Shown one piece after another: positions 7,652 to 15,306 of a stretch of DNA of 64,000 bases (positions are counted from its first letter, which is position 1; each line of letters begins with the position of its first letter). A program made the position numbers and the translations under genes. The stretch spans positions 306,884 through 370,883 of the forward strand of contig NZ_JXKM01000004.1 of the NCBI RefSeq assembly GCF_001885905.1, given 5' to 3'. The notes under the pieces were generated by a model. The model was not told the origin of the DNA. It searched no databases and saw only the letters and a program-made list of their open reading frames with translations. Source of the DNA: Enterococcus devriesei (GTDB lineage Bacteria > Bacillota > Bacilli > Lactobacillales > Enterococcaceae).

Positions 7652-8401
7652 TTATGCATATTGTTGAATGATTTGATACAAAGCTTCCGTTGCGCCGATG
7701 CCACTTTTTTCATCATAGTAGCGCGTAAAACGTTCATCTGCTAGATACATTTCGCTTAATCCTTTGTGGGCCGCGCTGGAGTATTCCTTCCAACTGAACA
7801 GCAGCCATGCCTTGTGTAGCGCTGCGATTTCTTTGCCTAGCTGTTGATTGGGTGTGGCTAAATAGTCCGACAGTTTTTCCAGTAATTCCGCTTCGATCCC
7901 TTGCATTTTTTGGTAGTCTGCTTCACGCATACCTTGCCATTTTTCGTTGGAGGCTGCGACTGCTTCTGTACCATAGTGCTCGCGAATCTCAGTACCATAC
8001 TGCGCTTCATTTTCTGCTAATTTCTCTGCTTTAAAAGTTTGAAATTTTTCTTCATTTGTCATATTGATCTCTCCTTGATAATAACGTAGGGTGTCTTCAA
8101 GCACATTTAATAGCTGATCCAGCTCTTGCCGTTTCTGCTTTAATTGAACTTTTTGTTCGATTAAGGTCGCTTGAATTTTTTCATCAGGTCGGTCCACCAT
8201 TTCTTTGATTGTTCTCAGGGGCAGCCCCAGCGAACGATACAATAAAATCTGCTGCAGCCGATCAATTTCTTTTTCAGTATAGATACGATAGCCCGCTTCA
8301 CTTAAAAAGGCCGGCTTCAATAATGACCGTTCGTCATAAAATCGCAGGGTCCGTGCACTGACACCTGACATTTCCGCCATTTGCTTGATTGTGTAATTCA
8401 T
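7652..8401 (-). CDS. MerR-family regulator with TipAS drug-binding domain
   Basis: 249 residues. Residues 1-70 are the MerR DNA-binding domain (MSGVSARTLRFYDERSLLKP, then GYRIYTEKEIDRLQQILLYR); a coiled-coil linker follows at about 75-110. Residues 115-245 match the TipAS domain, a globin-like helical fold that binds thiopeptide and other hydrophobic drugs in TipAL-type regulators. MerR proteins activate promoters with long 19-20 bp spacers, often including their own. No efflux gene is adjacent, so the target is unclear. Confidence 0.85.
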   Translation of the reverse strand: MNYTIKQMAEMSGVSARTLRFYDERSLLKPAFLSEAGYRIYTEKEIDRLQQILLYRSLGLPLRTIKEMVDRPDEKIQATLIEQKVQLKQKRQELDQLLNVLEDTLRYYQGEINMTNEEKFQTFKAEKLAENEAQYGTEIREHYGTEAVAASNEKWQGMREADYQKMQGIEAELLEKLSDYLATPNQQLGKEIAALHKAWLLFSWKEYSSAAHKGLSEMYLADERFTRYYDEKSGIGATEALYQIIQQYA

Positions 8402-8589
8402 CTATCTTATCCATCCTATCTGATCACTTATTTCAACGGCTTCATCCGCCTGACACATTGATCTTACACCTTTACGTAACGAGAAGGTCAAGAGAAATAA
8501 AAAGAGGTTGGGAAAGAAGTGTTCAGCTTCAAGAAATTTCGGCTTATTTCCGAAGAAGCTACTTCTGTCACACCGTTTATACGGAAATA

Positions 8590-8621
8590 GGAGCTGAGAC
8601 AAATTAATGTCCCAGCTCCTG
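8590..8621 (-). terminator. Terminator downstream region of uspA/MerR interval
   Basis: GGAGCTGAGAC and GTCCCAGCTCC form an 11-bp stem with one mismatch between 8590 and 8619. It lies between the uspA start side and the MerR upstream region. A nearly identical hairpin (GGAGCTGGGAC) serves as terminator at 17181, so this is a recurrent terminator cassette of this genome. Confidence 0.5.
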
Positions 8622-8630
8622 TGACTGTAT

Positions 8631-9059
8631 TTACTTAACTACCATGACATTGCAAAGGGCGTTGTTGACTACATAGGTCGTCGTAGAACCAACTAGAATT
8701 CGTTCAAGTGCGCCTTTTCCGGTGGCACCCATATAGATCAGATCAATTTTGTACGTTTTTGGCAGGTCAAAAGCGATTAACCTTTTGGGGTTGCCAACAG
8801 CGGTAATGATTTGTTTGTTGTAATAATCAATTGCCGCAGCTTCTCGTTCTAGCGCTTCACACGCAGCTTTTTTTTCTTCGGAGATAATTTGGGACACAGG
8901 CGTCGCACTATTTACTAATAAACCACTGTCATTTACAATTTGCGCGAGATACAGACGAGCATTGTTTCGTCTTGCGGCTTCAACCGCCTCCATCATAGCC
9001 TGGTGGGCTTGCGGAGAACCGTCAATCGCAACAAGAATATTATCATAGCGTTCTTTCAT
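8631..9059 (-). CDS. Universal stress protein UspA family
   Basis: 142 residues, starting MKERYDNILVAIDGSPQAHQ, with the C-terminal ATP-binding signature GATGKGALERILVGSTT. It resembles the paralogues at 10896 and 11339 more than the one at 5669, judging by shared residues such as the RNNARLYLAQIVNDS segment. It is a cytoplasmic stress-survival protein of unknown client. It lies downstream of the C39-like peptidase gene on the same strand with a short gap and its own ribosome site. Confidence 0.9.
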   Translation of the reverse strand: MKERYDNILVAIDGSPQAHQAMMEAVEAARRNNARLYLAQIVNDSGLLVNSATPVSQIISEEKKAACEALEREAAAIDYYNKQIITAVGNPKRLIAFDLPKTYKIDLIYMGATGKGALERILVGSTTTYVVNNALCNVMVVK

Positions 9060-9133
9060 TCTGCCTTCCCCCTTTAATTCTAGTATAACAAGCCAGTGAC
9101 TTTTTGTAAGCCTTTTTTTGACGATCAGTCTTA

Positions 9134-9853
9134 TTAGGCTTTTTTCAAGTATAGCGATTGCTGATCGGTCTCTTGATAGACCCTTTTCATCTCAGACCAA
9201 GGGACTTTGCGATTTTTGTAACCATAGGGATCGTTGACATACACCACTTTTTTTTCGCGATCAAAGCCAGTGATAACTGCTGAATGGATCAAGGGCGTTA
9301 CGTAGCTGCTGCCTTGGTCCGTCTCCCAAAGCAGAAAATCATTGTTCGTCGGTACTTGGAAATCAACCGTTGCAATGATCCAAACAGGCTTTCCGCTGGC
9401 AACGATATCCATCACTTTATTAAAGGACGTTTTTTCATTAGCGATCACTTGATACTCGTCGCCAACATATTTTTTGGCTAATTTCGCGATCGGCTCCACC
9501 GCCACACCCATCGCTTCATCGCCGCCAGTAATATCACCAACAAATCCCAAATGAGGATCACCGTGATTGCCTGATTCGGTGTATAGCGGTTGATAATCTA
9601 ACTCATTCGCCAGTTCATTTTTTGTCGTGTGATAGCCATAGTAACGCAGCAACATCGAAAGCGCTGTAACTTCACAACCATTATCTAAAGCATCTCCATC
9701 AAATTGATCTTCCAATGGAACATCTAATTTGATTTTTTCTTTTTGCTGAGTCTGTTCTAATTCTTCAAAACCGCTGGTGCTTGCTTTAACAAGAAAATAG
9801 CCGGCACCCGCCAGAATCAGTAGCACCACCAGTGTGCGTAAAATCTTTTTCAT
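9134..9853 (-). CDS. Membrane-anchored C39-like cysteine peptidase
   Basis: About 239 residues. The start chosen is ATG 9853 behind GGTGG; an adjacent ATG is equally possible. Residues 1-25 are a signal anchor (ILRTLVVLLILAGAGYFLV). The rest matches the extracellular peptidase C39-like family: catalytic Cys in DNGCEVTALSMLLRYYG, His in LIHSAVITGFD and Asp in YVNDPYG. Unlike bacteriocin-processing C39 transporters it has no ABC domains, so it is a stand-alone surface protease or transpeptidase-like enzyme. The substrate is unknown and neighbours give no clue. Confidence 0.75.
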   Translation of the reverse strand: MKKILRTLVVLLILAGAGYFLVKASTSGFEELEQTQQKEKIKLDVPLEDQFDGDALDNGCEVTALSMLLRYYGYHTTKNELANELDYQPLYTESGNHGDPHLGFVGDITGGDEAMGVAVEPIAKLAKKYVGDEYQVIANEKTSFNKVMDIVASGKPVWIIATVDFQVPTNNDFLLWETDQGSSYVTPLIHSAVITGFDREKKVVYVNDPYGYKNRKVPWSEMKRVYQETDQQSLYLKKA

Positions 9854-10096
9854 CATTTCCACCTAATTAAAAATTATTATCAAAAGAGAAGTGTAAGTGG
9901 AAATCGGCAAATGGACAAAGAAAACGACCTCGCTGCCAGAAATTTTAGCCTATCTTAACCTATTCCGCTTCCAATTTAACCTTTTTTTACAAACTTTTTG
10001 TTAGTGAAAACTTGAAGTTTGTGTTATATTAATAGGTGGAATTTCGTTATCAACGTGATAGTTGCCTTTCGTCAATACAAGAAAGGAGAATGAATT

Positions 10097-10243
10097 ATGA
10101 CATTCTATAACACAGAAGTACAATATCGCGTCACTCTAGACACGGATTTAAATCTTTTTATCGTTTTTGATAAAAAAGACAGAAATCATGTGGCAACTGG
10201 CGTAACAATTGAACAAGCCGTCCAAGAATTACAAAAAAATTAA
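10097..10243 (+). CDS. Small conserved-looking protein, 48 residues
   Basis: The ATG at 10097 follows AAAGGAGAATGAATT and encodes a 48-residue soluble protein (MTFYNTEVQYRV start, VTIEQAVQELQKN end). The strong ribosome site and a clear promoter-like region upstream (TTGTGTTATATTAAT at about 10018-10032) make it a likely real gene. The function is unknown; the layout of strands followed by one helix resembles small sporulation/Cse60-like or DUF-type proteins. Confidence 0.5.
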   Translation: MTFYNTEVQYRVTLDTDLNLFIVFDKKDRNHVATGVTIEQAVQELQKN

Positions 10244-10318
10244 TTTGGACTTTCATTTACTCCGTATCTTTTGCTAAGCGGAAAAGACAGACAGGATAAG
10301 ACTAGCATCCTTGTCTGC

Positions 10319-10710
10319 CAAAAATGAATCCCTTAATGCGAATTAGGATGCCAGTCCAACTTTGCGAATTCAATTTCGTATTTCAATGCGATTAGTTGAA
10401 TCGTATGAGAAACGACAATAGGTGTATATTTCATGCTTTTGGAAAAATACTTACTCATCTAGGAGTTAGCCCTATTGATAACCTTTAGCTGGATGGTATG
10501 CGTGATGAGAATAGAATCCATTTTGGGAAAAAATGAATTCCTTAATACGAATTAGGATGCCAGTTCAACTCTTTGCAGTTTACTCAGCTGTGATGCAATT
10601 TTATGATTTTCTATAAATCATGGAGTCAAATGTTTAGTTGAATGGTATACGTGATGAGAGTAGAATTCATTTTTGTAAAAATGATTCCTTTAATACGAAT
10701 TAGGAGTGAC
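10319..10710 (+). repeat. Intergenic repeat cluster with hairpin core
   Basis: Three copies of a module AATGAATnCCTTAATnCGAAT, then TAGGATGCCAGT, begin near 10322, 10532 and 10680 (the last is truncated after TTAGG). Between them lie two copies of a second module, GAATGGTATnCGTGATGAGA then a hairpin in which TTCATTTTT pairs with AAAAATGA (about 10490-10540 and 10640-10690). The same arrangement occurs on the minus strand at about 33690-33815. No gene is visible in 10244-10895. A terminator-like hairpin (GCACCTGC ... GTAGGTGC plus T-run) follows at 10743-10776. Confidence 0.7.
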
Positions 10711-10742
10711 TGATCAATGATAGACGCGAATGTGCGTTAAAA

Positions 10743-10776
10743 GCACCTGCTGTGAATCCACGGTAGGTGCCTTTTT
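10743..10776 (+). terminator. Rho-independent terminator
   Basis: GCACCTGC and GTAGGTGC pair (one bulge) and are followed by CTTTTTG. It would end any transcript from the small gene at 10097 and the repeat cluster. Confidence 0.65.
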
Positions 10777-10862
10777 GTGTCTAAAATACTTTCTCATGAC
10801 CTAGATAATTACAAGAAAAGTAGCTAGGTCATTCCTAGATTGTTTTTTTCACCTCACAAAAA

Positions 10863-10892
10863 GACATTGACGAAAAAAATTTCGTCAATGTC
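10863..10892 (-). terminator. Terminator of uspA pair
   Basis: GACATTGACGAA and TTCGTCAATGTC form a perfect 12-bp stem just beyond the stop of the uspA gene at 10896. Confidence 0.8.
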
Positions 10893-10895
10893 TCT

Positions 10896-11324
10896 CTATC
10901 TCACAACCATCACATTGCAAGGGGCATGATTCACAATATATCCAGTGGTTGAACCGACTAATAGACGTTGGAAGCGACCTTTACCGGTGGCACCGACGTA
11001 GATCAAATCAATGTCATATTGCTGTGGCAGTTCTTCTGTTAAGGCCCGTTTGGGATTGCCGATGTATTGAACTAATTCCATATTTTGATAGCGGCCGCGT
11101 TCTGCCAGCTTTGCTAAATATTGTTTGGCCCGCTTGGTTTCTTCGGACAAAATATCGTCCATCGGTTGGGCAGAGCTCATTAAAATACTCGAATCATCAA
11201 TGACTTGGACCACATACAATTTCGCATCATTTCTTCTAGCAGCTCCGATTGCTTCAAAAAAAGCTCCTTCAGATTGATCTGAGCCATCTACCGCCACCAT
11301 AATATTTTTGTACCGACTGTTCAT
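10896..11324 (-). CDS. Universal stress protein UspA family
   Basis: 142 residues from ATG 11324 (MNSRYKNIMVAVDGSDQ), with AAAGGGGAAAAG as ribosome site; an alternative ATG at 11342 would overlap the stop of the upstream uspA. The C-terminal signature GATGKGRFQRLLVGSTT is intact, so ATP binding is expected. It forms a two-gene operon with the uspA gene at 11339 and shares a downstream terminator. The two copies differ enough that the duplication is not recent. Confidence 0.9.
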   Translation of the reverse strand: MNSRYKNIMVAVDGSDQSEGAFFEAIGAARRNDAKLYVVQVIDDSSILMSSAQPMDDILSEETKRAKQYLAKLAERGRYQNMELVQYIGNPKRALTEELPQQYDIDLIYVGATGKGRFQRLLVGSTTGYIVNHAPCNVMVVR

Positions 11325-11338
11325 CTTTTCCCCTTCTT

Positions 11339-11770
11339 TCATCGAATGACTGTTACACTACAAGGTGCGTGGTTCACCACATACGCCGCTGTAGAGCCGA
11401 TCCGTGACAAACGAATCTCACCTTTTCCGGTAGCACCTAAAAAAATCAGATCAATCTCATTGTTTTTTGCAAAATCAATGATCTTTTCTTTTGGACTTCC
11501 TAGCTCTACAAAAGGTTCTACATTCTCTAATTCCCTGCGAGACGCGTCTTGAATTTTTTTCAATAAATCTTTTTCTATTTGCTCTTTTTCCGCTGCATAA
11601 AGCTTACTGAAAGAAAAAGCGCTGGTGGAGAGTTCACTGTCGTTAATGATTGAAATAACATTCAGTTTTGCATCATCACGTTTGGCCGCTTCAACTGCTT
11701 CATCAAAGGCCCGCTCAGAATGGTCAGACCCGTCGATTGCCACTAGAATATTTTTGTATTTACTAATCAT
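11339..11770 (-). CDS. Universal stress protein UspA family
   Basis: 143 residues from ATG 11770 (MISKYKNILVAIDGSDH), behind AAGGAGGCGG. The ATP-binding signature is GATGKGEIRLSRIGSTA. It is the first gene of a two-gene uspA operon. The upstream 11771-12010 stretch is AT-rich with direct T/A runs and holds the promoter but no evident gene. The frame extends upstream to 11830, but no ribosome site supports that start. Confidence 0.88.
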   Translation of the reverse strand: MISKYKNILVAIDGSDHSERAFDEAVEAAKRDDAKLNVISIINDSELSTSAFSFSKLYAAEKEQIEKDLLKKIQDASRRELENVEPFVELGSPKEKIIDFAKNNEIDLIFLGATGKGEIRLSRIGSTAAYVVNHAPCSVTVIR

Positions 11771-12010
11771 TGTAACCGCCTCCTTAATTAAATTATAAAG
11801 GAAAAGCAAGAATCTGTGAAACGAAATCACCTTTTCATAAAAAAATTCGATAACAATTATTTCTAAATAAATATCACATCATCCGCCAATAACAAGCGTT
11901 CTTAAAATTAAAAATAATTATTATTTGCTAAGATTGAATGATAAAATAAAAGAGGCGTCAGGATAAAAAAGAAATTTTCGGCTAACAATCGACAAAATTA
12001 TCAGCGAAAA

Positions 12011-12436
12011 ATGAAGAAGCCTTTTTACAAGCAAGTCAGTTTTTGAGTTGTCTTACTCTTAATCGTTAGTGGGTTGGCAGCTAGTCTGGGCGCTGAAGAA
12101 CAGGAAAATCTTGGTGAGGACACGACTCAAAGTTCGGTTTTACCAGATATACAACAAGAAACAGCTGAAATTGAAGCCGCTCCCAAGGCCGTTCCGACTA
12201 AAGCGGAAACACCGGCAGATACACTAGTAGAATTGGAGACGATTGAGTCCTCTCAACCCGCGAAGGAATCTGCTTCAGATGTTCCCTCGGACTATTGTTC
12301 CGCCTTAAGAAGCGCCAAAAGTTATTCTGACAGGATGCACATGTCAAAAGCAGGCATTTATGATCAGCTAACCTCGGAATACGGTGAAAAATTTACTGCG
12401 ACAGAAGCGAACTATGCTATACAAAATTTGCCATAA
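12011..12436 (+). pseudogene. Ltp-family surface protein with nonsense codon in signal peptide
   Basis: A reading frame starting at ATG 12011 gives MKKPFYKQVSF, then TGA at 12044-12046, then VVLLLIVSGLAASLGA, a signal peptide interrupted by one stop. TGG (Trp) to TGA is the simplest history. Downstream are an acidic, Glu/Pro/Thr-rich linker and a C-terminal Ltp-type domain (SALRSAKSYSDRMHMSKAGIYDQL ... ATEANYAIQNL pattern, residues ~95-140), the host-cell surface-exposed lipoprotein fold known from phage exclusion proteins such as TP-J34 Ltp. No Cys lipobox is visible. It is probably a broken secreted protein. Confidence 0.65.
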
Positions 12437-12543
12437 TCCGCTTTTATACTGAGATTTTTTGAGCATTATTCTTGAATCTTTTTTTTCAATCCGTTAAGGT
12501 AAGAATAGTTCATTTGTTTATCCGAGTTCCTTCCCAGGACTCC

Positions 12544-12574
12544 AGCCGTCGTTGCCCTGCGACGGCTTTTATAT
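12544..12574 (+). terminator. Rho-independent terminator
   Basis: AGCCGTCG and CGACGGCT form an 8-bp stem followed by TTTT. It lies in the 12437-12773 gap, which otherwise shows only AT-rich sequence and promoter-like elements for the next gene. Confidence 0.7.
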
Positions 12575-12773
12575 TTGACTGCTAAGCAAAATAATTGCAC
12601 GGAAAGCCCTTTCCCATTATAGTACAAGTATGGGCTATGCCCTTCCTTTATATAATTTGTTTTTTTCACTTGTTGACCGTTCATTCCATGACGGTCTTTT
12701 TTTTATTTTTCCGTTCTACTTCCGTATCCTGTGTTAAACTTAAAGTGTTTACAAAGTGATCGGAGGCAGCAGT

Positions 12774-12989
12774 ATGTATAAAGCCAATTTAAAAAATATC
12801 ATCAATAGTAAAGAGGAAAAAACGATTGCTCTTTCCTTAATTCCTCATGTCGGCGACACATTACAAATCAAAGAACCAAATAAATTTCTATTGATCCACG
12901 GCATCACCTATTTGGCGGAAAACGAAAGTGTCGATCTAGAAATTTTTGTTGAACCGATTGATCGAACGTATTGGATGAATGAAATATAA
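12774..12989 (+). CDS. Hypothetical protein, 71 residues
   Basis: The start is ATG 12774 behind CGGAGG. A small soluble, strand-rich protein (MYKANLKNI start). The family is not recognised. It is closely followed by a short leader peptide frame and the methyltransferase gene, so it may be co-transcribed with them. Confidence 0.5.
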   Translation: MYKANLKNIINSKEEKTIALSLIPHVGDTLQIKEPNKFLLIHGITYLAENESVDLEIFVEPIDRTYWMNEI

Positions 12990-13007
12990 TGAAAGCGGGG
13001 TCACTCT

Positions 13008-13069
13008 ATGATTGCTCATAAAAGAGACTGTCTCCATGTAATTTAAAAACAACTATCAATTACATGGAG
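13008..13069 (+). promoter_or_regulatory. Leader peptide and SD-sequestering hairpin of methyltransferase
   Basis: A 12-codon frame (13008-13046, MIAHKRDCLHVI) ends within a perfect inverted repeat: CTCCATGTAATT (13032-13043) pairs with AATTACATGGAG (13058-13069) around a 14-base loop. The right arm contains the GGAGG of the methyltransferase. Stalled or active translation of the leader would open the hairpin. This is the layout of translational attenuators known from erm and cat genes; its use here is an inference. Confidence 0.55.
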
Positions 13070-13078
13070 GAAAATACA

Positions 13079-13807
13079 ATGAAAAATATTTATGATAATA
13101 ATGCTTTTTTTGAAAGCTATAGTCAAATGGCGCGCAGCCAACAAGGGCTGGCAGGTGCCGGTGAGTGGCAGACTTTGAAAGCCTTACTACCCGATTTTAA
13201 AGACAAACGAGTTTTGGATCTTGGCTGTGGTTATGGTTGGCACTGTCTATATGCTGCCGAGCATGGTGCAGCATCTGTCGTCGGAGTTGATCTTTCAGAA
13301 AAAATGTTGGCGGTCGCTCGTCAGAAAAATAGCTTCACAAACGTGGTCTATCTCCACGATAGTATCGATACAGTGGACTTTGAAGCTGGAAGTTTTGATA
13401 TTGTTCTCAGTTCATTAGCGATTCATTATATTGAGGACTTCACTACACTAGCGAAAAACATCGCCAAATGGTTGGCTCCAACTGGGCAATTAATCTTCTC
13501 AGTAGAACATCCTATTTTTACTGCAGAAGGAACCCAAGATTGGATTTACGATCAAAAAGGAGCGATTGCTCACTTTCCAGTGGATAATTATTTTTATGAA
13601 GGAAAACGGACCGCTCATTTTTTAGGCGCGAATGTCACCAAATACCATCGGACATTGACTACTTATCTGGATAGCCTATTAACAAATGGCTTTCAGCTCA
13701 AACGGATCGTAGAACCCGCACCACCGAAGAATATGTGGGATATCCCTGGCATGAAAGACGAAATGCGCCGCCCGATGATGCTGATTGTAAAGGCGGAGAA
13801 GGAATAA
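13079..13807 (+). CDS. Class I SAM-dependent methyltransferase
   Basis: 242 residues from ATG 13079. Residues ~45-150 form the Rossmann SAM-binding fold: motif I VLDLGCGYGWHCLYAAEHGA, then the acidic VVGVDLSEKML, and SFDIVLSSLAIHYIED. The C-terminal part (from ~150) is the small-molecule-type cap with WDIPGMKDEMRRPMML near the end. Family members methylate small molecules; rRNA adenine methylases have different motifs, so an Erm role is not supported. An inverted repeat covers its ribosome site, with a short leader peptide. It ends at a strong terminator. Confidence 0.85.
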   Translation: MKNIYDNNAFFESYSQMARSQQGLAGAGEWQTLKALLPDFKDKRVLDLGCGYGWHCLYAAEHGAASVVGVDLSEKMLAVARQKNSFTNVVYLHDSIDTVDFEAGSFDIVLSSLAIHYIEDFTTLAKNIAKWLAPTGQLIFSVEHPIFTAEGTQDWIYDQKGAIAHFPVDNYFYEGKRTAHFLGANVTKYHRTLTTYLDSLLTNGFQLKRIVEPAPPKNMWDIPGMKDEMRRPMMLIVKAEKE

Positions 13808-13814
13808 CTAAATC

Positions 13815-13860
13815 GCCCTCAACTTAACCGAAATGGTTTCGGCTAAGTTGAGGGCTTTAT
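13815..13860 (+). terminator. Rho-independent terminator
   Basis: GCCCTCAACTTA and TAAGTTGAGGGC form a perfect 12-bp stem with an inner CCGAAA/TTTCGG extension, followed by TTT. Confidence 0.9.
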
Positions 13861-14042
13861 ATTATTTTGTTGGAAATTGCGCTTGATCAATCATTGCGCA
13901 ATAGTTTTCCACATTTCGCCATTTTCTGTCCAAGTATTATCAAATTATTGATCTTTCTTAAACGAACCTGTATAGGTCTTATTAAACGGTTATGTTCATT
14001 GGCCCATGATTTCTTCCAACAGTTTTCATTTTCAATACAACC

Positions 14043-14666
14043 TTATTTTTCAGTCGCAATTTTTTTGATGTAATTAACTTGTGTAGAATTTGTATGTTCC
14101 CATGTATCATAGCCTGCTTGCTTCATCATACCTTTGATCTTTTCTAAGTCCGTAGGATTTTGAACATAAGTATATTGATTTCCTACTAACCAATAAACTT
14201 TGCTATTTGATTTGAATAACAACATGACATCTCCCCCTTTCTTTTTAGATGATTCTTCTCCACTTGTGTTTTTTAGCCGATAATACTCAATAGGTTCATA
14301 ACCCATGTATCCGCCTGCTGCCGGAGTGGTATAAATACCATTCCGGCCATATGAACAATGAATAATTGTACTATTGTCGATGAAAATACCTGTATGACCG
14401 TCATTTGCCCAGTATTTTGATACAAAGATATCCCCTTTTCGACACTCAGAACGAGCTATCTTTGTTGTAATAGGTGGTAACGTCGTGTCATGCAGTGAAC
14501 CAGTCCATCCCATACTTCCAGCTGGAATAAAGCCACCTGCAATCAACGAAAAATATACAGCAGAACTACAATCGTAACTATGCGGACCTAAACGCGACGT
14601 TTGACTGTAAGTCACTTTCCCTTCACGATCTTTCATCCATTGAATCATTTTATTTATATCGCCCAT
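14043..14666 (-). CDS. Peptidoglycan amidohydrolase (phage/bacteriocin-type lysin)
   Basis: 207 residues. Residues ~1-135 match the Amidase_5-type NlpC/P60-like peptidoglycan hydrolase domain, with Cys in YDCSSAVYFSLIAGG and His in GHTGIFIDNS. After a Ser/Lys linker (~140-150), residues ~150-207 form a small domain of unknown type (VMLLFKSNSKVYWLVGNQYT) that may bind the cell wall. There is no signal peptide, so export would depend on the UviB-like protein encoded just upstream, as in holin-endolysin pairs. A LexA box lies further upstream. Part of a compact lysis cassette. Confidence 0.8.
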   Translation of the reverse strand: MGDINKMIQWMKDREGKVTYSQTSRLGPHSYDCSSAVYFSLIAGGFIPAGSMGWTGSLHDTTLPPITTKIARSECRKGDIFVSKYWANDGHTGIFIDNSTIIHCSYGRNGIYTTPAAGGYMGYEPIEYYRLKNTSGEESSKKKGGDVMLLFKSNSKVYWLVGNQYTYVQNPTDLEKIKGMMKQAGYDTWEHTNSTQVNYIKKIATEK

Positions 14667-14787
14667 TTTTTCACCCCTCTCTGCTTTTTACTGAAAAATT
14701 ATAGTTATTGAGACCTTACTCTGGTAAATTACATTCACAAATATTAATTGATTCTTGTAACACTGTTCGCTTCGTCAAATGAGCATC

Positions 14788-14997
14788 CTATTCTCCAAAT
14801 TTTCCCTGTATCCGATTTACTGCTGTTTCAATTTTCTCAACTTGTTTAAGTGCTTCCGTCAAATCATCGATCATTTTCAAGTAGCGTTCTTCTCGTGAAT
14901 TATTTTGCTTCATCACCCAAGCTAAGAGAAATACAAAAAGCACTGGAAATCCGATACTTTCAGAATTATTAAGAAAGGTTGAAATAAAGTTTTCCAT
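14788..14997 (-). CDS. UviB/BhlA-like holin
   Basis: 69 residues: one N-terminal hydrophobic helix (IGFPVLFVFLLAWVMKQ) followed by an amphipathic, charged coiled coil (RYLKMIDDLTEALKQVEKIE). This is the form of BhlA/UviB proteins, known from Bacillus prophages and the bacteriocin BCN5 plasmid of Clostridium perfringens. It sits directly upstream of the amidase with about 120 bases between. The partner is presumably the amidase, released through the membrane lesion. A LexA box at 15271 lies about 275 bases upstream, so induction by DNA damage is likely. Confidence 0.8.
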   Translation of the reverse strand: MENFISTFLNNSESIGFPVLFVFLLAWVMKQNNSREERYLKMIDDLTEALKQVEKIETAVNRIQGKFGE

Positions 14998-15270
14998 TTT
15001 TCACCAGCTTTCCTAAAAACTATTCATGTAGTTGCATGATGATCTTATTCATTCAAAAGAATTGGTTGAAACAATCGTTGATCACACACTCTATCAATGC
15101 TAAAGCCATTCCTCCGCCAAAAAAATCTTTTTACAAAATTATCTTCTCTAAAAAAACACACTGCTTTTCCCACCATCAGCACATCAATGTGCTTCCCTCC
15201 CTATTTCAAATTAAGTGTATGTTTACTCATGATTTTCATTCCTTTCTGTTTGATCTATTTACACTATATA

Positions 15271-15284
15271 CGAACGTATGTTTG
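15271..15284. promoter_or_regulatory. LexA box upstream of holin-lysin cassette
   Basis: CGAACGTATGTTTG agrees with the Gram-positive SOS box (CGAAC-N4-GTTYG). On the minus strand it overlaps TATAGT, a -10-like hexamer. The 14998-15306 gap contains no gene longer than about 45 codons but holds several short frames behind good ribosome sites, such as an ATG frame MSKHTLNLK and a GGCGGAGG site. Confidence 0.7.
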
Positions 15285-15306
15285 TTTTGTTGCCGAAAAA
15301 AAGACA

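Noticed and set aside
12044..12046. TGA in the Ltp-type gene as a third selenocysteine codon
   Set aside because: No SECIS-like hairpin follows, the position lies in a signal peptide helix, and Trp to stop by one base explains it.
12466..12684. 72-codon minus-strand frame
   Set aside because: It overlaps a terminator, has no ribosome site and a low-complexity, gene-unlike composition.
13079..13807. Methyltransferase as an Erm-type rRNA methylase
   Set aside because: The motifs match small-molecule class I methyltransferases; the Erm-type NxPY/F motif is absent.
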